DNA of 37,634 nucleotides from an uncultured Microscilla sp. (GTDB lineage: Bacteria; Bacteroidota; Bacteroidia; Cytophagales; Microscillaceae). The notes below the pieces were generated by a model, which saw only the letters and a list, made by a program, of their open reading frames with translations, did not search any database and was not told where the DNA came from. The number at the start of each line of letters is the position of its first letter. The stretch's first letter is position 1. The stretch spans positions 1 to 37,634 of the forward strand of contig NZ_CANLRP010000082.1 in assembly GCF_947493425.1 (NCBI RefSeq), written 5' to 3'. Below, piece after piece: positions 1 to 8,560 of this stretch. Made by a program: the position numbers and the translations under genes.

Positions 1-71
1 AAATATTGAAATATTTATATTAAAAAACTTGAATTTTAAGATAGTATCTATGGACTAAATACTATGGACTA

Positions 72-497
72 TTGTTAAATCAATCATTCTTTTTATTTTT
101 AGGTTTGCTACTATTGGCAGGATGCAACTCTACAGAATCAAACAACAATACCCCTATGACAACCAACGCCGCCCAAGTGGTACAACAACAGCTCGACGCT
201 TATAACAAGCGCGATATTGATGCTTTTATGACACTTTTTAGCGACAACGCTACCTTACTTAGTTTTCCGGGCGACCAAGTGTTGGCACAGGGCAAAGCTA
301 AAGTAAAAGAAGTATACCAAAAACTGTTTGAAAGTTCGCCCAAGCTTCATAGTGAGCTTATCCATCGCTCGGTTATTGGCAACCGGGTGATTGACCACGA
401 ACGCATTAGTGGGCGCCTGGGCAACGATGTAGTAGAGCTGGTGGTGGTATACGAAGTAACCAAGGGGAAGATTAGCCGATGTATGGTGATTAAGTAG
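72..497 (+). CDS. SnoaL/NTF2-like lipoprotein
   Basis: The 141-residue product opens with a hydrophobic signal ending in a lipobox (LLAGC, Cys about residue 18), so it should be a lipid-anchored envelope protein. Residues 35-141 look like a SnoaL/NTF2-fold domain: an initial helix (QQQLDAYNKRDIDAFM), a conserved Phe-Ser-Asp-Asn-Ala stretch (LFSDNATLLSFPG) and closing beta strands. These folds hold small ligands or act as nuclear-steroid-isomerase-like enzymes, but nothing here fixes a substrate. The start is a TTG. No in-frame ATG lies between it and the upstream stop at 42-44, and the signal sequence starts right there. The gene stands alone, 140 bp before hemB. Confidence 0.75.
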   Translation: MLNQSFFLFLGLLLLAGCNSTESNNNTPMTTNAAQVVQQQLDAYNKRDIDAFMTLFSDNATLLSFPGDQVLAQGKAKVKEVYQKLFESSPKLHSELIHRSVIGNRVIDHERISGRLGNDVVELVVVYEVTKGKISRCMVIK

Positions 498-589
498 CAC
501 AACACAACAGGTATCTTATCTTGAATCTTATTGCTAAAAAGGGAGGCTATTATAAACCTTCAATTGTTTCACAACAAAAGTTTAAGTTT

Positions 590-597
590 TAACTTTG
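590..597 (+). promoter_or_regulatory. Candidate Bacteroidota promoter of hemB
   Basis: TAACTTTG matches the Bacteroidota -7 box TAnnTTTG. A TTG at 564-566 lies 23 bp upstream, the long end of the usual spacing. The box is about 40 bp before the hemB ATG. Sequence match only. Confidence 0.4.
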
Positions 598-635
598 CTA
601 CCCATTGACTTGTAGATAAAAAAACAAAAACACTT

Positions 636-1604
636 ATGTTCAAAAGACCTCGTCGTAACCGAAAATCCTCTGTGATTCGAAAAATGGTACAAGAAACCAG
701 GGTGAGTGTGGAAGATCTTATTTTTCCATTGTTTGTGATTGAAGGCGAAAACGAAAAAGCCGAAGTAGCTTCTATGCCAGGTATTTATCGTTATTCGCCT
801 GATTTGTTGCTGACCGAAATAGGCGAATGTATGGCGTTGGGGCTCAAATCTTTTGCGATTTTCCCGAGTTTGCCCGAAGATAAAAAAGACAAAATGGCAA
901 GCGAGTCTACCAATGTAGAGGGTTTATACCTGCAAACCATTAGCGATATCAAGGCTACTTATGAAGATGCTTGCATTATAACCGATGTGGCCATGGACCC
1001 TTACAGCTCTGACGGACACGATGGCATAGTACAGGATGGTAAAATTCTGAATGATGAAACCTTAGAGATTTTGGCCGAAATGGCGGTGGCTCAGGCCAAA
1101 GCTGGGGCAGATATTGTGGCACCCTCAGACATGATGGATGGCAGGGTGGAGTTTATAAGAGAGGCATTGGATGATGAGGGCTTTGAAGAAGTGTCTATTA
1201 TGGCATACACTGCCAAGTACGCCAGTGCTTTTTATGGTCCTTTCCGAGATGCCCTAGATTCGGCTCCTAAGTTTGGTGATAAGAAAACTTACCAGATGGA
1301 CCCTGCCAATCGTCGGGAAGCATTGATAGAAGCAGAGTTGGACGAATCGGAAGGCGCTGATTTTTTGATGGTAAAACCTGCCTTGCCTTACTTAGATGTT
1401 ATCAGAACTTTAAAACAAGACTTTGACTTACCTATAGCTGCTTACAACGTAAGCGGCGAATATGCCATGATCAAGGCGGCCGACCAACAAGGGTGGTTGG
1501 ATGGTACGCAGGCAATGCAAGAATGTTTATTGAGCATTAAACGCGCTGGAGCTGATGTAATTTTGACTTATTTTGCCAAAGAATTTGCTTTGTTAAGCAA
1601 TTAA
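636..1604 (+). CDS. hemB: Porphobilinogen synthase (delta-aminolevulinic acid dehydratase)
   Basis: This enzyme condenses two 5-aminolevulinate molecules to porphobilinogen, the first common step of tetrapyrrole (heme) synthesis, in the cytosol. At 322 residues it is the usual family length. The two Schiff-base lysines are visible: Lys194 in YTAKYAS and Lys247 in MVKPALPYLD. The metal loop reads DVAMDPYSSDGHDG (about 117-130). Asp/Ala stand where zinc-type enzymes have the three cysteines, so this is the Asp-rich, magnesium/potassium-type active site. It is monocistronic: a candidate promoter lies just upstream and a hairpin terminator follows. No other heme genes are in the window. Confidence 0.97.
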   Translation: MFKRPRRNRKSSVIRKMVQETRVSVEDLIFPLFVIEGENEKAEVASMPGIYRYSPDLLLTEIGECMALGLKSFAIFPSLPEDKKDKMASESTNVEGLYLQTISDIKATYEDACIITDVAMDPYSSDGHDGIVQDGKILNDETLEILAEMAVAQAKAGADIVAPSDMMDGRVEFIREALDDEGFEEVSIMAYTAKYASAFYGPFRDALDSAPKFGDKKTYQMDPANRREALIEAELDESEGADFLMVKPALPYLDVIRTLKQDFDLPIAAYNVSGEYAMIKAADQQGWLDGTQAMQECLLSIKRAGADVILTYFAKEFALLSN

Positions 1605-1654
1605 AAAATAAATGCTCCCCTTTTTGTGTTAAGTAGTAAACAGCTATTAAACTA

Positions 1655-1691
1655 AAAAAATCCTCTTGAGTATAAAGCAAGAGGATTTTTT
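1655..1691. terminator. Rho-independent terminator after hemB
   Basis: An inverted repeat with arms AAAAATCCTCTT / AAGAGGATTTTT and a short loop is flanked by A and T runs, so it could work on both strands. Its 15-bp left arm recurs in the palindrome at 2133-2180. Confidence 0.8.
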
Positions 1692-1708
1692 ATTAATTAT
1701 TATTCAAA

Positions 1709-1957
1709 ATGCTTGACTTCATTCAATCGTTAAAAGATGCTTTCAAAGGTGTATTTCTGGTAGGATTGTTTTGTACTTTTCTATCTTTAACCATCCTTCC
1801 TAAGGGTACCTATTGTGGACAGTATTATTTAGAGCATTACCCACGCTATGAGCCTACAATTTGTCAAAAGCTCCGATCAACACCTCAGCCTACTATTCGC
1901 CAGAAAGCCTGGCAAGCTCATCGAGCGCAAGTTAGTCGTATTTTATACAATCACTAA
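1709..1957 (+). CDS. Small putative membrane protein
   Basis: An 82-residue ORF starts with ATG right after the hemB terminator. Residues 14-31 (GVFLVGLFCTFLSLTILP) could form one membrane helix. The remainder is short, basic and Tyr-rich with two Cys. I recognise no family. Position between two terminators and a plausible hydrophobic segment support it; lack of a clear ribosome-binding site and of known relatives weakens it. The following 175 bp up to the next terminator contain nothing I can support. Confidence 0.4.
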   Translation: MLDFIQSLKDAFKGVFLVGLFCTFLSLTILPKGTYCGQYYLEHYPRYEPTICQKLRSTPQPTIRQKAWQAHRAQVSRILYNH

Positions 1958-2092
1958 AAACAGTAGTTCACAGCTCTGTCTTGCACATTGGCGTCAGCTT
2001 AATTTTTTGCTTGAAGGGATTAAGTTGTTGATAAACAGTACTTTATTTTGAAAATAAGCACCTCTTAGAGTTACTTGATCTTGATGTGTTAG

Positions 2093-2120
2093 GAGCACAC
2101 GCGGGACGCGTGCGCCAGCC
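2093..2120. repeat. GC-rich dyad
   Basis: A GC-rich hairpin-forming motif (core GCACACGCGGGACGCGTGCG, arms 8 of 9 matching) sits in otherwise AT-rich intergenic DNA. It resembles dispersed intergenic palindromes of other Bacteroidota. Its copy number cannot be judged from this window. Confidence 0.4.
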
Positions 2121-2132
2121 AAACCATCAAAA

Positions 2133-2180
2133 AAAACAAAAAATCCTCTTGAACACGTGTTCAAGAGGATTTTTTGTTTT
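2133..2180. terminator. 48-bp perfect palindrome, bidirectional terminator
   Basis: Two 24-bp arms (AAAACAAAAAATCCTCTTGA... and its exact complement) meet at CACGTG with no unpaired loop. Poly-A and poly-T ends make it terminator-like in both directions. It lies 20 bp past the stop of the minus-strand OmpA gene. The stem core TCCTCTTGA is shared with the terminator at 1655-1691. Confidence 0.8.
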
Positions 2181-2199
2181 AAATAAAGTCACTGTATGA

Positions 2200-3060
2200 T
2201 CAACCCTGGTCTAACAACTTAAACAGCTCATCTAACTTGGGCGAAAGCACAATTTCTATCCGGCGGTTTTTTGCCCTGCCTTCTTTGTTTTTGTTCGAAG
2301 CCACTGGAGAAGTTTCACCTCTACCGGCGGGAGTCAGGGTTTTGGGGTCTACATCGTAGTCCTTAACCAAAATGCGTACTATAGAGGTGGCACGCAATAC
2401 GCTCAAGTCCCAGTTGTCGCGAAACCTTGCCGTAGTAATAGGAATACTGTCTGTATGCCCCTCTATCTGAATATCAATGTCTTGATTTTTGTTCAACACC
2501 TCCGCTAGTTTACCCAATGCCTTTTTACCCTTACGGTCTACATCGGTACGCCCTGACTTAAACAACAGTTTTTCGGCAAGCGATACATATATTTTACCAT
2601 TCTTGCTCGTTACGGTAAGTTCGTCAGGGTTAAAGTTCTTAAGCGCATTGCGCACTTTACCCAATAGGTTTTTCAGCAAATTGTCTTTACGGTCAATAGC
2701 CGCCTTTAGCTTTTGTACTACAGCTTCACGATTAGCAAGTAGTTGTTCTTTACGCTGTAGTTCTTTTTCGCGTTCGTTGAGCTGCTTGCGTAGTTGGGTA
2801 GTGGTAAGGTTGCTCGCCTCACGCAATGACGCATACTTGCGGTTCAGGTCGCGTAGCTCCTTGCCCAAACGAGTCGTATCGTTTTTTAGGTTCGCTACTT
2901 CCCCTAATAGTTTTCTGCGCTCGGTTTGCAAGCGTTTTTTTTCTTTGATCAACTTGTTCTTAGCCGCCACTTCAGCATCGTATTTTTTCTTCGACACCAG
3001 ACAAGACGAAAGACTGGCGCCTAATAAGCAAGCAAGTGCTGCTATATAGATTCTTCTCAT
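2200..3060 (-). CDS. OmpA-family peptidoglycan-binding lipoprotein with coiled coil
   Basis: The 286-residue product has a lipoprotein signal (lipobox LSSC, Cys about residue 20). A long charged heptad-rich coiled coil follows (about residues 25-130, rich in Lys, Arg, Glu and Leu). The C-terminus is an OmpA domain (about 155-275). The OmpA peptidoglycan-binding signature is clear: IEGHTDSIPI, then NWDLSVLRATSIVRIL, then GRGETSPVASNKNKEGRAKNRRIEI, including the Asp and Arg that bind diaminopimelate. It most likely sits in the outer membrane and grips the cell wall through a periplasmic stalk. It is transcribed alone and ends in a palindromic terminator. Confidence 0.92.
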   Translation of the reverse strand: MRRIYIAALACLLGASLSSCLVSKKKYDAEVAAKNKLIKEKKRLQTERRKLLGEVANLKNDTTRLGKELRDLNRKYASLREASNLTTTQLRKQLNEREKELQRKEQLLANREAVVQKLKAAIDRKDNLLKNLLGKVRNALKNFNPDELTVTSKNGKIYVSLAEKLLFKSGRTDVDRKGKKALGKLAEVLNKNQDIDIQIEGHTDSIPITTARFRDNWDLSVLRATSIVRILVKDYDVDPKTLTPAGRGETSPVASNKNKEGRAKNRRIEIVLSPKLDELFKLLDQG

Positions 3061-3765
3061 AACTAAATTTTCAGTTTAACTATTCAAGGTTTACAAGTAA
3101 TTTCTGACAAAGTTATTAAATAATCACCACACTTACTTTTGCGCAAGCCCTCAAACCATACATAGCAGAAGTAAACATAATAGTAATATACAACTATAAA
3201 TTTTGAGCGAAATGCTTCATTAGAGTTCCAAAACAGGTTTTTTATGCGTATTTTAATAGTTACATTTTAATATCGATTGGTATTTGTAAACTTTCTCCAC
3301 TCATAAGAAGTAAGGGATTGTAGTTCTAAGGTTAGTTAGTCTAAAAATGAGCTAACTACACCCTTATAAACTATCTACTATTTTACCCACTACTAAAGCT
3401 ACTTTATTGCCATAGCCACTGGTTATATATACTTGTGGTCTTGTGTGCCTGACAAATGCTGCAAAAAGTATTCTTCATTTCCTAACATGCTTTTTTGTAG
3501 TTCAAATCATCCTGATGCTTTCTAATATTTGAATATGCTTAAGCAACTCGTTTATTTTGTACCATAAAACTATGTTTTAAACAAGTTGTCATTTTGCTAT
3601 CCTGCTATAAGCCCGGCATACAAGCCATGGGCTTTTTGGCCACAGTAGCCCCTTGCTTCCAGCACTCTTTTGCCATTTAACTACCCTCTCAGTCATTGCA
3701 CTTCAGCCAGAAAATTCAAACAATTTTCAAGAAATAGTTACAGTCCAATTCATATTTAAATTAAA
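3061..3765. other. Gene-free 705-bp intergenic stretch
   Basis: This divergent intergenic region lies between the OmpA lipoprotein and the M48 peptidase and should hold both promoters. I see no convincing ORF. Two weak hairpins are visible: TAGTTAG/CTAACTA at 3333-3358 and AAGCCC/GGGCTT near 3609-3634. No clear TAnnTTTG box could be fixed. Confidence 0.5.
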
Positions 3766-5394
3766 ATGTTTATGAAAAAACTAGTGTTTAATCTTATGCT
3801 ATTATCAATAGCTTTCGGTCAGGTATTCAATGTTCAGGCTCAAGCCCAAGTTACTCAAAATCAAGCACAACAGGCAAAGAAAGTGTTAAATACACTTGCC
3901 TATTATTTTGGCAACGATGGTATGATGCCTGAGCTAAAAGTACGAAAGAAACTCAACCAGCCAGCACTTTATACCAACTACCAAAAACCGCAAATATTAT
4001 TAGATGAGCAAATGTTTCAAATCAGCCGCTCGTTTGGCAAAGACTCTACCGTAGTACTGGCGTTTGTGCTGGGGCACGAAATGGCACACCATTACCTCAA
4101 ACACTCGCCAGGAGATGCCAGTGATATAAAAACCCACGAAAAAGACGCCGATAAATGGGGTTGTTTTTATGCACACGTGGCAGGCTACAAGGTAAGCCCT
4201 GAGTTATACGCCCGCTTGCTCGACAAAATATATGAGGTGTATAAGCTCCACGAAAACATTGCCCACTACCCCGCCAAAGAAGCCCGCAAAAAACTGGGCT
4301 TGCAAAAGGTGAAAGAGATACAAGACTTTAACCTGGGCGAGGTGTTTAACAGTGCCAAGTTTTTGTATGCTATAGGCAAGCTGGGTAAATCGATTGATTG
4401 CCTGGAATTTATCTTTAACAAACACTTTAAAAGTGCCGAAATGTGTAATAACCTTGCCGTATCTTATTTGAGCACAATTGCCCAGATAAAGCCATTGTAT
4501 CAACGGATATTTTTGTTTCCTTTTGAGTTTGATGGTAGCACATCGCTCAGGTCTGAACAACCCAAGGTAAACTTACCCAAACTATTTGAAAAATCGGAGT
4601 CGCTTTTACGCCAGGCATTGAGTATTCGCAAAAACTACCAGACAGCACGTATCAACCTGGCTTGTTTGCAGATCATGCAACGCAAGTTTGGCTCGGCTAC
4701 CGATAACCTACTTGAGCTTGCCAACGAAACCGGCCAACTGCCCCCACAAGCGCATTCGTTGTTGGCACTGGTGTATGCCTACCGCAATAATCACCCTAAA
4801 GCTACCCAACATTTTAAGGCGGCCATTGCCGCCTCCAACAACTATATAGCCCGGTGTAACTATGCCATTTATAAAAAACTGGTGCCTCAGGCAAAAGAGC
4901 AGTTTTCGGCAAGGATAAAAGCAATGAAAGAGTATGAGGTGGCAGATTTGATAGAAGAAGTAAAAAAAGAGACGTTGCACGCTACACCGAACGCAGCGGG
5001 TTTTCAGCCACAAACCCAAGCTTTTGCTAATATTACCCAGCTCAAAACCAGTAAAACGGTGATAGCGATGCGCCCCTATTTTGAAGTAAGGCCTGCCCAA
5101 AAAGTGTTGCCTTCGGGGTATCATTATATCAAAATAAAAACCGAAGAAGCCCACCTAAGCGAAGACCAACAACCCGAAATGCTGGTGTATGAAGTGTGCT
5201 TTACCCCAAAAAACGATCGTAAACTGTCGTTGTTGGGAGTAAAGATTGGCGACCCGGTCAAAAAACTGACTGCGGTATTGGGCAAACCAAGCCAATTGCC
5301 AGGTAATTTTTATAGCTACAAAAACCGAAATATTATCATAGAGACAAAAAAAAACAACATCATTGGATGGATGATTTATCGCAAAGTTGAATAA
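3766..5394 (+). CDS. Secreted M48-family metallopeptidase with TPR region
   Basis: A 542-residue protein with a Sec signal (about 1-26, ending VQAQAQ). Zinc peptidase motif HEMAHH (HExxH, His104-Glu105-His108) is followed by the third-ligand segment EKDADKWG (Glu125), the usual M48 arrangement. The middle (about 190-370) has TPR-like helical pairs (YAIGKLGKSIDCLEFIF; LLRQALSIRKNYQTARINLA). The last about 90 residues form a beta-rich domain with a KIGDPVKKLTAVLGKPS segment typical of periplasmic beta modules. BepA-like M48-TPR proteases do outer-membrane protein quality control, and a similar envelope role is likely. An ATG at 3772 (MKKLV) gives a cleaner signal peptide than 3766 and may be the true start. 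Confidence 0.88.
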   Translation: MFMKKLVFNLMLLSIAFGQVFNVQAQAQVTQNQAQQAKKVLNTLAYYFGNDGMMPELKVRKKLNQPALYTNYQKPQILLDEQMFQISRSFGKDSTVVLAFVLGHEMAHHYLKHSPGDASDIKTHEKDADKWGCFYAHVAGYKVSPELYARLLDKIYEVYKLHENIAHYPAKEARKKLGLQKVKEIQDFNLGEVFNSAKFLYAIGKLGKSIDCLEFIFNKHFKSAEMCNNLAVSYLSTIAQIKPLYQRIFLFPFEFDGSTSLRSEQPKVNLPKLFEKSESLLRQALSIRKNYQTARINLACLQIMQRKFGSATDNLLELANETGQLPPQAHSLLALVYAYRNNHPKATQHFKAAIAASNNYIARCNYAIYKKLVPQAKEQFSARIKAMKEYEVADLIEEVKKETLHATPNAAGFQPQTQAFANITQLKTSKTVIAMRPYFEVRPAQKVLPSGYHYIKIKTEEAHLSEDQQPEMLVYEVCFTPKNDRKLSLLGVKIGDPVKKLTAVLGKPSQLPGNFYSYKNRNIIIETKKNNIIGWMIYRKVE

Positions 5395-5950
5395 CTATTG
5401 AATACCTTTGCAATAATTTCATTGGTTCGAGTTCAATGCTGTGTAATAATAGTCCATAGCGTTTAGTCGATAGTCAGTAGCGGATGCGAGAAATGTTTAC
5501 CTGATGAATAGTGTAAATCATAGCTTTTAAGTTCATCCTCTACTGATCAGGGGTTATCAACTTTGACTACAATCGCTTCTAACTACGCTTTTTATAAGTT
5601 ACTAAAAATCAACGTGATAGAAAAAGTGTAGCTACTTAGGGAACAAGGTATACCTAGAACCTTGCACCTAGTCCCTAGAACCTTGTCAAGGCTGTGGAGT
5701 ATTGATATCAAACACTGTAACAACCATAATTTGAGGGAATTTTTTGTTGGACTATCAAAAAAGCCTAGTGCTGATAGTTGACCGTATGGCAAGCCAAAAG
5801 CGCAGAAAACAAACAAATTCGATAACATTGTTCGGTGTTCATAGAACCTTCAAAAGCATTGCACCATACTTTTTTCAGCGGGGTTTCTCAGTCAAAGGGA
5901 ATACACCCCACCAGTTAATTTATTCTAAAACCAAAACAAGTCCAACTAAA
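5395..5950. other. Intergenic region with a short tandem repeat
   Basis: There is no supported gene here. CCTAGAACCTTG occurs twice with a 21-bp period (5653-5664 and 5674-5685). The sigma-factor reading frame stays open upstream from 5744, but that part has no sigma-like sequence, so I treat it as leader and promoter DNA. Confidence 0.5.
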
Positions 5951-6541
5951 ATGAAAGACCAGGAAATAATCAGCAGTTTGCGGGGAGGCAACTCTTTGCA
6001 ACGCAACCATGCAACCAAGGCGTTGATGAAGCAGAACTTTGCCAGTTTGTGCAAAATCGTATTGTCTTACTCTAAGTCGCCCGCCGAAACCGAACAAAAT
6101 GCCACCGAATTGTTTCGCGATTCGTTTATAGCATTGCATCGCACCCTACAAAACCCACAATGGTCGTTGCAATCGAGCAAGCTTAGCACCTACTTTTATA
6201 CCATTGCCCAACGAGTACAGATGAACAAGGCAAAAAAACAAAAAGAATCTCCTTATCATTACGGAGACATTAGCCCCCGGCAAGAGCACAAGCTAAGCCA
6301 GGACATGTACCAACAAAGCATGTCGAAAGATGAAAACGTAGACACCTTGCAACAAGCTATAGTAAAGCTCGATAGTAAGTGCCAACAATTGATCAAAGAA
6401 TACTATTACTCTAATGCCTCCTGGAAAGACATTGCCCAAGAGCAAAAATCGGCGCCGGATGCCATCAGACAGCGAGCGTCTAAATGTATCAAAAAACTTA
6501 GAAGCATCTATTCAACTTTAAAACACCCAAGAAATGATTAA
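5951..6541 (+). CDS. ECF-type RNA polymerase sigma factor
   Basis: The 196-residue product has the sigma-70 region 2 / region 4 layout of ECF factors. An N-terminal helical domain contains RDSFIALHRTLQNP and LSTYFYTIAQRVQMNKAKK (region 2.2-2.4 equivalent). The C-terminal helix-turn-helix reads LDSKCQQLIKEYYYSNASWKDIAQEQKSAPDAIRQRASKCIKKLR (quoted only in its general span, about 135-185). I chose the ATG at 5951 (MKDQEI) because the 69 residues upstream in frame do not resemble a sigma domain. It overlaps the next gene by 8 bp, the usual coupling with an anti-sigma factor. It probably directs transcription of an envelope or stress regulon; the target is unknown. Confidence 0.88.
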   Translation: MKDQEIISSLRGGNSLQRNHATKALMKQNFASLCKIVLSYSKSPAETEQNATELFRDSFIALHRTLQNPQWSLQSSKLSTYFYTIAQRVQMNKAKKQKESPYHYGDISPRQEHKLSQDMYQQSMSKDENVDTLQQAIVKLDSKCQQLIKEYYYSNASWKDIAQEQKSAPDAIRQRASKCIKKLRSIYSTLKHPRND

Positions 6542-7400
6542 TCAAACGAACCGCGAACTATTGATCCAGCAATATATAGAAGGTAGCTTGTCGGAACAAG
6601 ACACCAAAAAGTTTGAGGCATTGCTCAAGCGCGATACTACCTTGCGTAATGATGTAGCCCTACAGCAAGAGATCAACACCCACATTGAGGCTGCTTTTGC
6701 CATGCAAGACCTGGACGATTTGCTCGATGAGGTGGTCAAAGACAATAAGGATTTTATTAAAAAAACAGCGAAAGACACTTTTAAACAAAGCAAACGGACA
6801 AAAGGCTTCAAAAACCTGATTGTGTTATTGGTAGCAGTAGGAGCTTTGCTAAGCGGTGGGCTGTGGCTATCGGCAAGGTATCAAAATACAGCCGCTAAAG
6901 CCAGTCAATTGGCTACCTTGCCCCAACACCCCATTGCCGAAGGCACTTACTTGCTCCGGGCAAACAGTACAGGAGAGCGGCCTGCTACCTCACCAGGTAA
7001 AACAAGTCAGCCAAAAACAGCAATAGAAAAACAAGCCAGTAGTAAAACCCCACCAGGCAAAACCTTGAAGGCACCCCCCGCTTTGTCGCCTTTGCGCAGC
7101 CAACTCGACTCGTTGCCCGAAATTGTTACCGAACGGGGTATGGGGTTTGGCAAAGCTGCTGGGGTGCGTACTACCTACCGCCCGGTGTATTTTTATAATC
7201 GTTTGCCCGATGCCAATAAAGACCACACCGAAGTATACTATCAGTTTAGAGATACCTTAAGGGTGTATGGGCAGGTGACCCAACGTAGTCGTTTGTTTTT
7301 GTTGTTCAGACCCCACCAAGGTGAATACTATATGGTAACCCCAAAAGACACCATTCCGCTGGCGTATAAAGAGCGAAAAATACAGCCGCTCAAGAAGTAA
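6534..7400 (+). CDS. Single-pass membrane anti-sigma factor (putative)
   Basis: A 288-residue protein translationally coupled to the sigma factor (8-bp overlap). Residues 1-80 form a cytosolic helical domain beginning IQQYIEGSLSEQDTKKFEAL, the pattern common in Bacteroidota anti-sigma proteins; no zinc-binding HxxxCxxC is seen. A single membrane helix spans about 93-114 (NLIVLLVAVGALLSGGLWLS). A Pro/Thr/Ser/Lys-rich linker (about 140-190) and a small beta-rich domain (about 200-288) would lie in the periplasm. The order sigma then membrane partner and the topology support the role, but binding to the sigma is inferred. The exposed linker is a natural protease target. Confidence 0.75.
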   Translation: MINQTNRELLIQQYIEGSLSEQDTKKFEALLKRDTTLRNDVALQQEINTHIEAAFAMQDLDDLLDEVVKDNKDFIKKTAKDTFKQSKRTKGFKNLIVLLVAVGALLSGGLWLSARYQNTAAKASQLATLPQHPIAEGTYLLRANSTGERPATSPGKTSQPKTAIEKQASSKTPPGKTLKAPPALSPLRSQLDSLPEIVTERGMGFGKAAGVRTTYRPVYFYNRLPDANKDHTEVYYQFRDTLRVYGQVTQRSRLFLLFRPHQGEYYMVTPKDTIPLAYKERKIQPLKK

Positions 7401-7427
7401 TTGCCCCTGTTTTGGGTAGTTAATTAT

Positions 7428-7465
7428 AAAAACTCATATTTTTTCAAAAAAAATATGAGTTTTTA
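7428..7465. terminator. Terminator after the sigma/anti-sigma operon
   Basis: Arms AAAAACTCATATTTTTT and the complementary AAAAAATATGAGTTTTT are followed by a T-rich tract. It separates the sigma/anti-sigma pair from the 152-residue gene. Confidence 0.85.
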
Positions 7466-7615
7466 TTTTTCTGTCTATCAATGAGTTATGGTTTAATTTA
7501 AAAAAATATTAAAAAAAAATCACCCCAAGTGCTCACACTTTTGTCCGTTGCCCCTCTAACTAGGCAAAACAACAAAAGAAAATAATTACTCTACAATTTT
7601 AAACATTACTGAATT

Positions 7616-8074
7616 ATGCTACTTGGACAAAATACCTTGACTCTTGACGCTCCTGAAACAACTGTTGAAAACAACGCTTCTATTACTAGAGCCACCAACA
7701 AAACAACCAATGCCTACCACGCCCTCAAAGACATCAACGAAGTAGACCCACTCACCGACGAAGACCACGAAACCCTGCAGATGGTGCGGGAAGTATTGAG
7801 AAAAAGAAATGCCATTGATAAATTTGGGGTATCCTTACTCCACGATCACTTTGATATAAACGAGGATGAGATGTTAGTTGAAACTACTGATCCGGTTACT
7901 CGCATCCAAACAATTAAGCCTTATCGCAATCAAGAGCTCAAGGAAGCCAAAGTATTAGACGATGGTTATATTCAAACTAACTGGAGGTTTGATAGCAATG
8001 ATCCTAAAAACCTCATTTGTGTATTAGCTTGTTCTACAGGTTCACATCCTTCTAAACACAGACCTCTTTTATAA
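7616..8074 (+). CDS. Hypothetical protein beside the CHAT protease
   Basis: I recognise no family in this 152-residue ORF. It is acidic (many Asp and Glu), without signal peptide or membrane helix. The N-terminal 40 residues are Thr/Asn-rich and probably disordered. The middle (about 45-75) is helical (DEDHETLQMVREVLRKRNAID). The tail holds two Cys (CVLAC) and ends GSHPSKHRPLL. It has its own terminators on both sides and so is a separate transcript between an anti-sigma factor and a TPR-CHAT protease. A substrate or partner of that protease is conceivable but unproven. Confidence that it is coding rests on ATG, length, codon use and terminator placement. Confidence 0.6.
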   Translation: MLLGQNTLTLDAPETTVENNASITRATNKTTNAYHALKDINEVDPLTDEDHETLQMVREVLRKRNAIDKFGVSLLHDHFDINEDEMLVETTDPVTRIQTIKPYRNQELKEAKVLDDGYIQTNWRFDSNDPKNLICVLACSTGSHPSKHRPLL

Positions 8075-8096
8075 CAGAAAATGGAAAGCAAACCTT

Positions 8097-8130
8097 AAAA
8101 GCATCCAAATGAATTCATTTGGATGCTTTT
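8097..8130. terminator. 34-bp perfect palindromic terminator
   Basis: Two 17-bp arms (AAAAGCATCCAAATGAA and its complement) meet at GAATTC, followed by T residues, 23 bp after the stop of the 152-residue gene. Confidence 0.85.
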
Positions 8131-8184
8131 TTATTCGACTTAATCAAGATGTATGTATAAGTAACTTTTACTAGTGAATAAAAA

Positions 8185-8369
8185 CTAAACATTTACTCTA
8201 CCCGACGGTTTTTACAACTTGCTGATTGTTAATAATTTATATATGCATTAACTTTCAATATTTTTGATCAAAAAAATGCGAAAAAGTGCTTTTAAAGCTC
8301 TGAAAATGAGTTTTTAAATTTTATTTGCTTCAAAAGCATCAAAAACCGTCGGGTAGAGTACTAAACATT
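8185..8369. mobile_element. 167-bp MITE with 20-bp TIRs and 9-bp target duplication
   Basis: The element proper is 8194-8360. Its ends are perfect 20-bp inverted repeats (TACTCTACCCGACGGTTTTT at 8194-8213, exact complement at 8341-8360). The 9-bp sequence CTAAACATT flanks it directly on both sides (8185-8193 and 8361-8369), as expected of a target-site duplication. The AT-rich interior carries no ORF. It is therefore a non-autonomous element mobilised by a transposase encoded elsewhere. A 9-bp duplication is typical of several IS families, so the parent cannot be named. It sits in the upstream region of the TPR-CHAT gene. Confidence 0.88.
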
Positions 8370-8534
8370 AATTGTTCTGGTAAAGTTATTTATGGGGTCT
8401 TTAATAATTAGCCCTGTTAATTTTAACTTTTGGTACTTTCTTTTCTCATTCTATTTGGGTAAATTTGTAAGTCATTGATCTATTATAATAAGGTCTTTTT
8501 ACCTTCCTTTTTTTTCAAATCTAAACAATACCTA

Positions 8535-8560
8535 TTTTACCTACGTAATCTTAGGTAAAA
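8535..8560. promoter_or_regulatory. Dyad in the leader of the CHAT gene
   Basis: Inverted repeat TTTTACCTA / TAGGTAAAA (9-bp arms, 8-bp spacer) lies 16 bp before the TPR-CHAT start. A clear purine-rich ribosome-binding site (GGAGAAG, 8569-8575) follows, which is unusual in this window. The dyad may be an operator or an mRNA hairpin affecting translation. Confidence 0.45.

Noticed and set aside
5744..5950. In-frame upstream extension of the ECF sigma gene
   Set aside because: The 69 extra residues show no sigma-like sequence, while MKDQEI at 5951 fits a normal ECF length.
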